Positions 38,320 to 46,399 of a stretch of DNA of 64,000 nt are shown here, piece after piece. This stretch comes from Bacillus sp. Y1 (GTDB lineage: Bacteria; Bacillota; Bacilli; Bacillales; Cytobacillaceae). The stretch is from positions 4,230,501-4,294,500 of the forward strand of contig NZ_CP030028.1 of assembly GCF_003586445.1 (NCBI RefSeq), read 5' to 3'. Below the pieces are notes generated by a model, which searched no databases, had not been told where the DNA came from, and worked only from the letters and a program-made list of their open reading frames with translations. Each line of letters opens with the position of its first letter. Position 1 is the first letter of the stretch. Both the position numbers and the translations under genes were made by a program.

Positions 38320-38346
38320 GAAAAACCAGTGGAAATCTCCACTGGT
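38320..38346 (-). terminator. Terminator of the small gene upstream of sufC
   Basis: ACCAGTGGA and TCCACTGGT around AATC, with a TTTTT tract on the minus strand. It follows the small gene at 38377-38529 and precedes the suf promoter region, so it implies a separate minus-strand transcript. Confidence 0.75.
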
Positions 38347-38376
38347 CCTTATTTCTTCTATATATTATATAAGCTA

Positions 38377-38529
38377 CTAGGCATGAACCCTACGATCCAA
38401 ATCAGCAATCATTCTTCGACTTTGCAAATAATTTTGTTGCCTTGCTTTTTCAATTTTTATTCTTACCTTATGTCTTCGACTGTAGGTTTCATATCCTACT
38501 CCATGAGCTGCATACATCGCCTTTTCCAT
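38377..38529 (-). CDS. Candidate small basic protein gene upstream of suf
   Basis: An open frame of 50 residues: MEKAMYAAHGVGYETYSRRH, then KVRIKIEKARQQNYLQSRRM and IADLDRRVHA. It is strongly basic and predicted helical. A terminator lies about 30 bases after the stop, which supports transcription of this strand. The frame stays open upstream with protein-like sequence (FIISQLRLNYTSE) up to a TGA, so a TTG at 38547 or a rarer start may be used; no start has an ideal ribosome site. I do not recognise a family. It could also be a decayed gene remnant. Confidence 0.45.
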   Translation of the reverse strand: MEKAMYAAHGVGYETYSRRHKVRIKIEKARQQNYLQSRRMIADLDRRVHA

Positions 38530-38755
38530 CTCGCTCGTGTAGTTCAACCTTAGTTGACTGATAATGAATCCATCCCTTCCAAATATCGCTTTATTCGACT
38601 CTTTTGGTCACATCTATCGTAACATAGATCAAATCTTTAGAACAAAGCCGAAAAAACACGATATTTAAGGATGAAAACGAGTAAGACTTTGTTAGAAAAA
38701 CTTACCTTATCATTTCCAGTGTTTTCTTGCCAAATGCTCTGGATATGAGCTTAAC

Positions 38756-39127
38756 TCACTGTTTTAATTGATTAAAATCATCCATGGTATTTTGTACAAG
38801 GGTAACGGCCTGACTTAGAGCCGCTCCACCACCAAACGCTGCAGTCACCCCAACTGCTTCAAGAATTTCTTGCTCAGTTGCCCCTTGATCCATGCATCCT
38901 TTGATATGGTAGATGATGCAATATTCATCCTGAGAATATAAGCTAATTCCTAATGCAATTAATTGCTTTTGTTTTTGAGACAAGACTCCCTCTTTAAAGC
39001 ATGCTTCTGTGAATGCATTAAAATGGCTAGCGATATCTGGCATTTTCTGAGTAAACGTGCCAAGTCCTAGTTTATAATCATGTAGAGCTTCTTCACTCGG
39101 ATTACTTGCAATAAATCCTTGATCCAT
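38756..39127 (-). CDS. yurZ: Carboxymuconolactone decarboxylase-like protein YurZ
   Basis: A 123-residue AhpD-fold protein: [66 protein letters not shown]. The Cys-x3-His (CIIYH) pair is present, but the CxxC of peroxidase AhpD is not, so alkylhydroperoxidase activity is unclear. The ATG at 39127 has GGAGTGGGAC upstream; a longer frame begins twelve codons earlier without such a site. The 635-base gap to sufC holds the small candidate gene and the suf promoter region. Confidence 0.87.
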   Translation of the reverse strand: MDQGFIASNPSEEALHDYKLGLGTFTQKMPDIASHFNAFTEACFKEGVLSQKQKQLIALGISLYSQDEYCIIYHIKGCMDQGATEQEILEAVGVTAAFGGGAALSQAVTLVQNTMDDFNQLKQ

Positions 39128-39202
39128 TTGTCCCACTCCAGTCTTTAAATTATGTAGTTTCACATATGTTAGTATCCTTGAAATAAGACAAATTATTACA
39201 TA

Positions 39203-39238
39203 AAAAAACAGATGCCTCTTTAAGAGACATCTGTATTT
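39203..39238 (-). terminator. Terminator after metQ
   Basis: ACAGATGTCTCTT and AAGAGGCATCTGT form a long stem followed on the minus strand by seven T residues. Confidence 0.88.
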
Positions 39239-39242
39239 TTTA

Positions 39243-40088
39243 TTATTCTGATACAGGTACTACAGCACCTTTGTACTTTTCAAGAATGAAATCTTGAATT
39301 TCTTTTGAGTGTAACACTTCTACTAAAGCTTTGATTGCTTCAGAGTTTTCGTCTTCTTTACGAACAGCGATTACGTTTACGTATGGAGACTCTTTGTCTT
39401 CGATTGCTATTGAATCTTCAATTGGGTTCAGACCTGCATCGATTGCATAGTTTGAGTTGATAAGTACTGCATCGCCTTCATTATTGTTATAGATTTGTGG
39501 TAATAATGATGCTTCGTACTCTGTGTCAAAGTGAAGATTTTTAGGATTTTCTGCGATATCCTCAACCGTTGCTTCTACGTTATTTACGCCTTCTTTAAGA
39601 GTGATTAATCCCTCTTTTTCAAGCATTGTTAAAATACGACCGTGGTCTGCTACTGAGCTACTCATGATGATATGTGCTCCTTCTGGAAGCTCATCTAAGC
39701 TTTTGTACTTTTTAGAGTACACACCCATTGGTTCGATATGAATTCCACCAGCATTAGCAAAATCATAGCCATGCTCAGCCATTTGAGACTCAAGGTAAGG
39801 AATGTGTTGGAAATAGTTTGCATCAAGATCACCAGATTCTAACGCTTGGTTAGGTAGGATATAATCTTGGAATGTTTCAATCTTTAATTCAATTCCTTTT
39901 TCCTCTAAAAGCGCCTTTGCTTCTTCTAGAATTTCAGCATGTGGTACGTTAGAAGCTCCAACTACTAATTCAGTTGTTTCTGCTGCTTCTTCGCCTTCAC
40001 CAGCGTTAGAATCTTCATTCGCTGTACCGCAAGCTGCAAGAACTAGAGCAACTGCTAATGATAAAAATAAGCTTAAAAATTTCTTCAT
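39243..40088 (-). CDS. metQ: Methionine-binding lipoprotein MetQ
   Basis: A 281-residue solute-binding lipoprotein of the NlpA/MetQ family. Lipobox LAAC with C20, then an acidic linker ([17 protein letters not shown]) and the binding fold ([41 protein letters not shown]). It captures D- and L-methionine for the MetNP importer. Third gene of metN-metP-metQ, 11 bases after metP. Confidence 0.95.
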   Translation of the reverse strand: MKKFLSLFLSLAVALVLAACGTANEDSNAGEGEEAAETTELVVGASNVPHAEILEEAKALLEEKGIELKIETFQDYILPNQALESGDLDANYFQHIPYLESQMAEHGYDFANAGGIHIEPMGVYSKKYKSLDELPEGAHIIMSSSVADHGRILTMLEKEGLITLKEGVNNVEATVEDIAENPKNLHFDTEYEASLLPQIYNNNEGDAVLINSNYAIDAGLNPIEDSIAIEDKESPYVNVIAVRKEDENSEAIKALVEVLHSKEIQDFILEKYKGAVVPVSE

Positions 40089-40099
40089 TTTTGTCTCTC

Positions 40100-40768
40100 C
40101 TATCTTTTGTCTAGTTTTGATGTTATAGAATCTCCAATAAATTGGATAATAAACACAATAATTAAAATGATGACAGTTGCAACAAGGGTTACGTCACTAC
40201 GACTTCTTTGGAACCCTTCTAGATATGCTAGGTTTCCTAAACCACCTGCACCAATTACACCAGCCATTGCTGTATAACTCACCAAAGCAATAGCCGTAAC
40301 CGTAATACCAGATACTAAAGCTGGCAGTGATTCAGGAATAAGCACCTTAAAAATAATCGTGCTTGTCTTAGCTCCCATTGATTTAGCCGCTTCAATAACT
40401 CCTTTATCAATCTCACGCAATCCGATTTCCACCATTCTCGCGTAAAACGGAGCCGCACCAATAATTAATGCCGGTAAAGCTGCATTTTCACCTATCATCG
40501 TATCTAGGATAAGCTTCGTAAAAGGAATCAGAAGAACAATTAATATAATAAAGGGAATCGAGCGGAAGACGTTCACTACAGAACTGATCACTTTATTCAC
40601 TAATGCATTTTCCCAAATATTACCCTTAGCTGTTAAAAATAATAAAAGTCCTAAAATTAAACCAAGAACAAATGTAATAACAACTGATATAGCTGTCATA
40701 TAAAGGGTTTCATTCGTTGCTTCAATCATTTTTTCCCAGTTCACGTTTGGTAAAAGCGTCTCAAGCAT
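40100..40768 (-). CDS. metP: Methionine ABC transporter permease
   Basis: A 222-residue inner-membrane subunit with five predicted spans and the ABC permease EAA loop: EAAKSMGAKTSTIIFKVLIPESLPAL. Corresponds to MetI of E. coli and MetP/YusB of B. subtilis. Its start overlaps the metN stop by eight bases. Confidence 0.95.
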   Translation of the reverse strand: MLETLLPNVNWEKMIEATNETLYMTAISVVITFVLGLILGLLLFLTAKGNIWENALVNKVISSVVNVFRSIPFIILIVLLIPFTKLILDTMIGENAALPALIIGAAPFYARMVEIGLREIDKGVIEAAKSMGAKTSTIIFKVLIPESLPALVSGITVTAIALVSYTAMAGVIGAGGLGNLAYLEGFQRSRSDVTLVATVIILIIVFIIQFIGDSITSKLDKR

Positions 40769-41786
40769 TCGAAATCACCTCCACTCCAACCTGTTGTGAC
40801 TCGATATATGCAATGGCCTTTGAAAGATCTTCCCTTTCCCCATCTAAGTGGATGAAAAGTGTTCCATAAGATCCATTTTGTGTTTGCGATATTTTCCCTT
40901 GCAGGATATTAACAGTCACTTGGTAATTACGAATAAGATTTGTAATCAACGGTTGCTCTGCTGCTTCTCCAACAAAGCCTAATTGGACGACCGTACCATG
41001 CGGATACAGTTCCAATAGATGTTCAATCGTTTCCTTCGTTTCTTCTGGCTCTGTTACCTGCTGAACAAATCGTTTCGTAATTTCTTCCTTAGGATGCTTA
41101 AATACATCTAGTACTGGGCCAAGTTCAACAACCTTTCCACCTTCCATAACAGCTACACGATGACAAATCTTTCTGATAACGTGCATTTCATGTGTGATAA
41201 GGACAATGGTTAATCCTAAACGCTTATTAATATCTACTAATAGCTCTAGAATAGAATCTGTTGTTTGTGGATCAAGAGCAGATGTAGCCTCGTCACAAAG
41301 GAGAACCTTTGGATTGTTAGCAAGTGCTCTCGCAATTCCTACTCTTTGTTTTTGCCCTCCACTCAATTGAGAAGGATAAGCGTCTTCTCTTCCTTCTAAT
41401 CCAACTAAACGAATAAGCTCGTCTACTCTTTTCATTCTTTGACCTTTAGGAACTCCTGCAATTTCAAGTGGAAATGCAATATTTTCTCTAACTGTTCGAG
41501 ACCATAAAAGGTTAAAATGTTGAAAAATCATGCTTATTTCCTGTCTAGCTTTACGAAGGCTACTACCTTTAATTTTCGATACTTCATTTTTTGCCACAAT
41601 AACGGATCCCTCAGTTGGAATTTCTAATCCGTTAAGCATACGAATAAGCGTACTTTTCCCTGCCCCACTATAACCAATTACCCCGAAGATTTCTCCTTCA
41701 GTAATCTCTAGGTTTACGTTATCAACAGCCGTTACTTTTCCTTGTCTTGAAGAATAAATCTTTTTCACGTCTTTTATCGAGATCAA
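40761..41786 (-). CDS. metN: Methionine ABC transporter ATP-binding protein MetN
   Basis: A 341-residue ATPase. Walker A GYSGAGKST, Q-loop MIFQHFNLL, signature QLSGGQKQRVGIARAL, Walker B VLLCDEATSALDP, then a C-terminal NIL/ACT-like domain (about 265-340), which in E. coli MetN binds methionine and inhibits import. First gene of the operon, behind an S-box riboswitch. Confidence 0.96.
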   Translation of the reverse strand: MISIKDVKKIYSSRQGKVTAVDNVNLEITEGEIFGVIGYSGAGKSTLIRMLNGLEIPTEGSVIVAKNEVSKIKGSSLRKARQEISMIFQHFNLLWSRTVRENIAFPLEIAGVPKGQRMKRVDELIRLVGLEGREDAYPSQLSGGQKQRVGIARALANNPKVLLCDEATSALDPQTTDSILELLVDINKRLGLTIVLITHEMHVIRKICHRVAVMEGGKVVELGPVLDVFKHPKEEITKRFVQQVTEPEETKETIEHLLELYPHGTVVQLGFVGEAAEQPLITNLIRNYQVTVNILQGKISQTQNGSYGTLFIHLDGEREDLSKAIAYIESQQVGVEVISNA

Positions 41787-41915
41787 AGGTTTCTCCTCCT
41801 TCCATTTCCGATTATTCTGATAAAACTACATGGTATCATGCTAAAAGAAGGCTCCATTCATTAGGTTCTATCATCCGAATCATTCCTATTCGAATGCGAG
41901 TTATCTAAATGAACG

Positions 41916-42075
41916 AAAAAAAACCTTTCTGCATGAGCAGAAAGGCAGAAACAGTCACCTTTCTCTCATCTATCAAAGCAATACGCTTTGTGTGAATTGG
42001 CACCATTTCAATAATTTGACGGTTGCCGGGCTTCATAGGGCACATCCCTCCACCTCTCTTGATAAGAGCTTATCA
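41916..42075 (-). ncRNA. SAM-I (S-box) riboswitch of metNPQ
   Basis: On the minus strand CTCTTATCAAGAG is followed by GGTGGAGGGA and GAAGCCCGGCAACC, the conserved S-box core, then variable helices and a terminator (CCTTTCTGC and GCAGAAAGG, followed by eight T). SAM binding should favour the terminator and shut the importer off when methionine is plentiful. It ends about 130 bases before metN. Confidence 0.95.
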
Positions 42076-42116
42076 ATCTATATGAACTTTACGTTGTAGT
42101 CTTAATCACGAGTGCT

Positions 42117-42145
42117 ATCGTATCATGGAAAAATCGGAGTGTCAA
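42117..42145 (-). promoter_or_regulatory. Sigma-A promoter of metNPQ
   Basis: TTGACA and TACGAT with a 17-base spacer, about 40 bases upstream of the aptamer. The sequence around it closely resembles the promoter at 43679-43708. Confidence 0.8.
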
Positions 42146-42173
42146 CGATAAATTTCGACAAAAACCTTATTGA

Positions 42174-43487
42174 TTACACATGGCTAGTAAGCGACGTTTT
42201 CCCTGTCGCCAGTGTAATCGCTTGCTCTAAATCTTCAACTAAATCTTCAACATTTTCAATCCCGATTGATAGACGAATTAAATCCTCTGGAACACCTGCT
42301 GCTTTTAATCCCTCAGAGTCAAGCTGTTGATGAGTCGTGCTTGCAGGATGTATTACTAAGCTTTTTGCATCGCCAACATTGGCAACATGCGCCCAAAGTT
42401 TGAGACTATTTATAAACGTTGCTCCAGCCTCTCGACCTCCGTCGATTCCAAAGACAACGATAGAACCTGCTCCTTTTGGTAAGTATTTCTTTGCAAGCTC
42501 ATAGTCTGGATGCTTTTCATTTCCTGGATACATCACCCAATTAACCGCAGGATGTGCTTCTAGATACTCTACTACCTTCTTTGTATTTGCCACATGCTCC
42601 TTCATTCTCACATGCAAAGTTTCTAGACCAAGTGTGAATTGAAAGGCATTTTGAGGGCTCAATGCTGGACCTAGATCACGTAGTAATTGAACTCTTGCTT
42701 TCACAATATAAGCTGCAGCACCAATTGCCTCACTATATACAATATCATGATAGCTTGCATCAGGGGTTATAAATCCAGGAAACTTCGACGAATTCCAATC
42801 AAACTTTCCGCCATCCACGATAATGCCTCCAAGAGTAGTACCATTTCCTAAAAGCCATTTGGTTGCCGAATGAATGACAATATCCGCACCATGTTCGATT
42901 GGACGACATAAATAAGGAGTCGCAAAGGTATTATCGATTACTAGCGGAATACCTGAATCATGTGCAATCTTTGCGACCTTTTCTATATCCAAAATTCGCA
43001 AGCTTGGGTTTCCAATGGTCTCTGCAAATACCGCCTTTGTTTTCTCTGTAATAGCTTGTTTAAAGTTTTCTGGATTAGTTGAATCCACAAACTTCACTTG
43101 AATCCCATATTTAGGTAGTGTTACGGCAAAGAGATTATATGTACCTCCATATAGATTCGAAGCCGCAACGATTTCATCCCCTGCTTCAGCCAAGTTAAGA
43201 ATAGCCAGTGTAATCGCTGCCATTCCACTCGATACAGCAAGTGCCCCGATTCCACCTTCTAAAAGGGCCACTCTTTCTTCAAATACAGTAGTAGTTGGAT
43301 TATGAATACGTGTATAAATATATCCCGGCTCAGCTAGTGCAAAAAGATTAGCAGCATGCTCTGTATTTTTAAACTGATAAGCATTGTTTTGATAAATTGG
43401 TACCGCTCTTGCTCCTGTAACAGGATCTGGGCTTAATCCACCATGTACACCAAGGGTTTCTAACCGATACTTCTTTTGTTCTGTCAT
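42174..43487 (-). CDS. O-acetylhomoserine sulfhydrylase (Cys/Met metabolism PLP enzyme)
   Basis: A 437-residue enzyme of the Cys/Met-metabolism PLP family, long form, typical of O-acetyl-L-homoserine aminocarboxypropyltransferase (MetY). It makes homocysteine from O-acetylhomoserine and sulfide. Motifs: [56 protein letters not shown] (PLP lysine in SATKW) and [19 protein letters not shown]. The ATG at 43487 follows GGGAGGGAATG. The S-box upstream supports a role in methionine synthesis. Confidence 0.93.
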   Translation of the reverse strand: MTEQKKYRLETLGVHGGLSPDPVTGARAVPIYQNNAYQFKNTEHAANLFALAEPGYIYTRIHNPTTTVFEERVALLEGGIGALAVSSGMAAITLAILNLAEAGDEIVAASNLYGGTYNLFAVTLPKYGIQVKFVDSTNPENFKQAITEKTKAVFAETIGNPSLRILDIEKVAKIAHDSGIPLVIDNTFATPYLCRPIEHGADIVIHSATKWLLGNGTTLGGIIVDGGKFDWNSSKFPGFITPDASYHDIVYSEAIGAAAYIVKARVQLLRDLGPALSPQNAFQFTLGLETLHVRMKEHVANTKKVVEYLEAHPAVNWVMYPGNEKHPDYELAKKYLPKGAGSIVVFGIDGGREAGATFINSLKLWAHVANVGDAKSLVIHPASTTHQQLDSEGLKAAGVPEDLIRLSIGIENVEDLVEDLEQAITLATGKTSLTSHV

Positions 43488-43516
43488 TTCATTCCCTCCC
43501 AAAAACAATTTTTATT

Positions 43517-43662
43517 GTAAAAACCCCTCATCCTAAGAAGAGGGGGTAGTAGCGTCTCTCCTTATCTTCCAGAGTTTCCTCTGCTGGATTTAGCACCATG
43601 TTTTACACCGGTTGCCGGGCATCAAAGGGCCAGTCCCTCCACCACTCTTGATAAGAATTTTT
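43517..43662 (-). ncRNA. SAM-I (S-box) riboswitch of the O-acetylhomoserine sulfhydrylase gene
   Basis: TTCTTATCAAGAG, GGTGGAGGGACTGGCCC and GATGCCCGGCAACC on the minus strand are the S-box core. The expression platform ends in CCCCTC and GAGGGG arms followed by TTTTT just before the gene. Confidence 0.95.
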
Positions 43663-43678
43663 ATTAATCACGTAGATG

Positions 43679-43708
43679 ATGGTATCATGGGTAAAATTGG
43701 TAAGTCAA
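43679..43708 (-). promoter_or_regulatory. Sigma-A promoter of the sulfhydrylase gene
   Basis: TTGACT and TACCAT with an 18-base spacer, about 20 bases upstream of the aptamer. CCATGATAC and CGTGATTAA blocks are shared with the metNPQ promoter. Confidence 0.7.
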
Positions 43709-43735
43709 TAATAATTGCGAAAGTTCTGAAAAATT

Positions 43736-44086
43736 TCAAATATTATTCACATGCTTATATGGCTTTACTAAAAAGAACAAGGTTTCTAAGTATAAAGCTG
43801 TTCTAAATGTTGCTTGTAAGGAAATTAAATTCGATAAAGTTGCTTGTCTTAGTTTGATCTCCCCGCAAAGCAAGGATATTATATGTTCCTTCCGTCCCTG
43901 GAGATGTGCGTCAATATGATGATGAACATTTTTGAATAAAAGTTCAACGTTCCCTTTATTTATATGGATAAAGAAGGCCTCATCTTCTGATCTAATACAA
44001 ATAACGACTGGTGCCTTCTTTAAAAAAGGCAGTAAATGACTTCGGTTATTCCATTCATTCACTGTTCTTTGTAACTGAACAAGCAT
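43736..44086 (-). CDS. yusD: YusD, SCP-2-like protein
   Basis: A 116-residue protein: VVICIRSEDEAFFIHINKGNVELLFKNVHHHIDAHLQGRKEHIISLLCGEIKLRQA. The strand-turn pattern resembles a SCP-2 sterol-carrier-type fold, which is a weak assignment. Its place between the methionine genes and yusE matches yusD of B. subtilis. AGAGGGGGAGACC precedes the ATG. Function unknown. Confidence 0.7.
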   Translation of the reverse strand: MLVQLQRTVNEWNNRSHLLPFLKKAPVVICIRSEDEAFFIHINKGNVELLFKNVHHHIDAHLQGRKEHIISLLCGEIKLRQATLSNLISLQATFRTALYLETLFFLVKPYKHVNNI

Positions 44087-44300
44087 CGGTCTCCCCCTCT
44101 AAATATACGATTACATATATATTCCACTCTGAGAGAAGCCTTACCTTTAATATCTTTTCGACAAATTTTCGGGGCGTTTGTCAGGGGTACTTAACAAGCT
44201 TTGTATCGAATGCTGTAGTTAGAGTTCATTTCCCGAGAAATATGTCAACTTTTTGAACGAAATTACTTTTACTGTCGAAGGGATCTGGGAATCCACAAAT

Positions 44301-44328
44301 AAAAAAATCAGACAAGTACCGTCTGATT
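44301..44328 (-). terminator. Terminator after yusE
   Basis: AATCAGAC and GTCTGATT arms with a TTTTTTT tract on the minus strand. Confidence 0.87.
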
Positions 44329-44329
44329 C

Positions 44330-44635
44330 CTAAAAAGATCTTAAACTTTCATATAAAAATGGTACCGATTGAAAAGCATAAATTTTCTTAACAAGTTCAT
44401 TGTTTCTTATAACTAGCAAACAGGGAACCGACTCAATTGAATATTGCTCAGCTAATGCCGGTACAAAATTCAGATCTGCCTTTAACCAGTTATGGTGTGG
44501 CAAAAGCTCTTCAACGACCGAGAGCATTTTCCCTGCTACTTGGCATGTACCACATAATGGTGTGTACAAGTAGAGAAATTTTGTTTCCTCAGCCGAGTGG
44601 AGCCGTTCCCTGTTATTATCAAGCAATTCTTGCAT
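44330..44635 (-). CDS. yusE: Thioredoxin-like protein YusE
   Basis: A 101-residue thioredoxin-fold protein with active-site CGTC (YTPLCGTCQVAGKML, about 28-42) and the cis-proline segment SVPCLLVI. No signal peptide, so cytosolic. AGAAGGGGTAAC precedes the ATG. It lies 14 bases after yusF and is probably co-transcribed with it. Confidence 0.88.
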   Translation of the reverse strand: MQELLDNNRERLHSAEETKFLYLYTPLCGTCQVAGKMLSVVEELLPHHNWLKADLNFVPALAEQYSIESVPCLLVIRNNELVKKIYAFQSVPFLYESLRSF

Positions 44636-44649
44636 GTTGTTACCCCTTC

Positions 44650-45006
44650 TTACACTTTGTCTAAAAATTGCGTAAAGACGTCGATGTTTGCCCCGAGCAG
44701 TACAGTAGCTAAATGATGTTCTGGTGCAGTAGCGACCTCCCTGTAAGTTCGATCGATGTATAAATGGTCTGCTTCAGGAAATTCCCGTTTAAAAAGTCTT
44801 CGAAGCTTTTCTCCAGCTTCATCAGCATCAACAAGGATATAGACATCCTTTCCAAACAAATCATCAATAATTTCATCGAGCTTCGAAAGAGATATCGTTC
44901 CATTCGTACAAATAATGTCTACAGGCTCCTTAATAACCTTTTGCACCTTCTTTTTGTCTGACGTACCTTCCACAATAATTACTTTTTCAGGTCTCATTTC
45001 AGTCAT
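44650..45006 (-). CDS. yusF: Toprim-domain protein YusF
   Basis: A 118-residue single-domain Toprim protein: VIIVEGTSDKKKVQKVI supplies the conserved glutamate and VYILVDADEAGEKLRR the DxD motif. The small size is typical of RNase M5-like or OLD-like stand-alone Toprim proteins; nuclease activity on structured RNA or DNA is possible but unproven. The ATG at 45006 follows CAGGTGATG; the longer frame starts inside that site. Confidence 0.85.
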   Translation of the reverse strand: MTEMRPEKVIIVEGTSDKKKVQKVIKEPVDIICTNGTISLSKLDEIIDDLFGKDVYILVDADEAGEKLRRLFKREFPEADHLYIDRTYREVATAPEHHLATVLLGANIDVFTQFLDKV

Positions 45007-45093
45007 ATGCATCACCTGTGAACATGTTGTATTTTCTTTACTTTATTCATTATTCTCGAAAGAGGTGTACAATTCCTCTAACTATTTACGATT

Positions 45094-45126
45094 ATAAAAA
45101 AATAAACAGCGGAAAAAAACCGCTGC
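45094..45126 (-). terminator. Terminator after yusG
   Basis: CAGCGG and CCGCTG arms around seven T residues, then TTTATTTTTTT on the minus strand. Confidence 0.78.
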
Positions 45127-45133
45127 CCTTAGA

Positions 45134-45373
45134 TTAACACCATCCACCTTCGTCACAATCGGTATATCTTGGTTCGTCACTGGATGGAGTGGATACAAGC
45201 TGAAAAATCTTCTCTCCAGCGCTTTCAAAATGATGCTCAAGCTGCATATCACTTCCACTCGGTAAAGTTACCTTTCCGATTTTCTCGTTTTCTAGATAAA
45301 GCACAATTTCACCATTTTGAAGCTTTCCGACAACACGGTCTGTAATATCTAATTTACCTTGCTGCAAAGTCAT
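45134..45373 (-). CDS. yusG: YusG family protein (DUF2553)
   Basis: A 79-residue beta-rich protein: LDITDRVVGKLQNGEIVLYLENEKIGKVTLPSG and a C-terminal tail with DCDEGGWC. It matches YusG in sequence pattern and position (yusF-yusG-gcvH). Function unknown. GAAAGGGATGGCAAC precedes the ATG. Confidence 0.85.
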   Translation of the reverse strand: MTLQQGKLDITDRVVGKLQNGEIVLYLENEKIGKVTLPSGSDMQLEHHFESAGEKIFQLVSTPSSDEPRYTDCDEGGWC

Positions 45374-45445
45374 GTTGTTGCCATCCCTTTCTTTTCTGTT
45401 ATACGTCTAGCATGCCCATGTTTGCTAGAAAAAAAAGAGACAATA

Positions 45446-45470
45446 AAAGACACCTAAAAAGGTGCCTTTT
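45446..45470 (-). terminator. Terminator after gcvH
   Basis: AGGCACC and AGGTGTC arms with a loop of T residues and TTTTATTG following on the minus strand. Confidence 0.75.
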
Positions 45471-45473
45471 GTA

Positions 45474-45857
45474 TTAGTCTTCGTTAATCATTTCTTCGTA
45501 TTGCTCAGCTGTCATTAAGTTATCCACTTCACTAGCGTCAGTTGGCTCAACAACAATCATCCAAGCTTTTTCGTATGGTGACTCATTAACAAACTCTGGG
45601 CTGTCGTTTAAGTCTTCGTTTACTTCTACTACTTTTCCGCTTACTGGAGCGTAAAGTTCAGAAACTGTTTTAACAGATTCAACGCTACCGAATGGCTCAT
45701 CAGCAGTTACTGTGTCACCTACTTCTGGAAGTTCAACAAACACGATGTCACCAAGCTCCGATTGAGCGAAATGTGTAATACCGATACGAACGGTATTTCC
45801 TTCTGTTTTTACCCATTCATGTTCTTCAGAATAACGTAGATCCTTTGGTGTACTCAC
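45474..45857 (-). CDS. gcvH: Glycine cleavage system protein H
   Basis: A 127-residue lipoyl carrier of the glycine cleavage complex. The lipoyl lysine is K63 in [18 protein letters not shown]. In Bacillus GcvH also serves as the first acceptor in lipoate assembly, so it is probably a direct substrate of LipA encoded at 23952-24869. GGAGGGGTTTTATC precedes the start. Confidence 0.96.
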   Translation of the reverse strand: MSTPKDLRYSEEHEWVKTEGNTVRIGITHFAQSELGDIVFVELPEVGDTVTADEPFGSVESVKTVSELYAPVSGKVVEVNEDLNDSPEFVNESPYEKAWMIVVEPTDASEVDNLMTAEQYEEMINED

Positions 45858-45892
45858 GATAAAACCCCTCCATATTATGTATTAATTGTTGG

Positions 45893-46255
45893 TTACTCTG
45901 TAAGCCATACTTTTTCATAGTCTGCTTCCTTAAAGCCAAGCGTTACTTTCTCTCCATCTGTTAGCAATGGGCGCTTGATTAACATTCCGTCCGAGGCAAG
46001 AAGCTCAAGAAGCTCGTCCTCTGAAGATGTTGCAATTTTATCTTTCACACCAAGCTCACGATATTTTTGTCCGCTCGTGTTGAAGAATTTTTTCAGCTCA
46101 AGTCCACTTGCTTTATAGAAGGATTCAAGTTCCGCTTTTGAAGGAGGCTGCTCTACGATATGTACCTCTTGATACTCAATATTGTGAGAATCCAGCCATT
46201 TTTTCGCGTTTCGACAGGTTCCACATTTCGGATACCAATAGAAGGTCAATGCCAT
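45893..46255 (-). CDS. yusI: ArsC/Spx-family reductase-like protein YusI
   Basis: A 120-residue protein of the arsenate reductase/Spx fold: FYWYPKCGTCRNAKKWLDSHNIEY with a CGTC redox pair (about 11-14), and IKRPLLTDGEKVTLGF. It lacks the DNA-polymerase-binding features specific to Spx that I would look for, so a thiol reductase role is more likely. It lies upstream of gcvH with 35 bases between them. Confidence 0.88.
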   Translation of the reverse strand: MALTFYWYPKCGTCRNAKKWLDSHNIEYQEVHIVEQPPSKAELESFYKASGLELKKFFNTSGQKYRELGVKDKIATSSEDELLELLASDGMLIKRPLLTDGEKVTLGFKEADYEKVWLTE

Positions 46256-46359
46256 GTTACCACCATCCTTTTACACTTTCAATTGCATATTAACATAATT
46301 AGGTACAAATTCATAACTTTGACTACGAAATTTTCGGGGAATTTTCACGTTTGCAAACG

Positions 46360-46391
46360 AATCCCCCCTTCATCTATTTAAAGGGGGGATT
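46360..46391 (-). terminator. Hairpin after fadE
   Basis: AATCCCCCCTT and AAGGGGGGATT arms just past the fadE stop. The T tract after it on the minus strand is poor, so termination efficiency is uncertain. Confidence 0.55.
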
Positions 46392-46399
46392 TACTGTAG

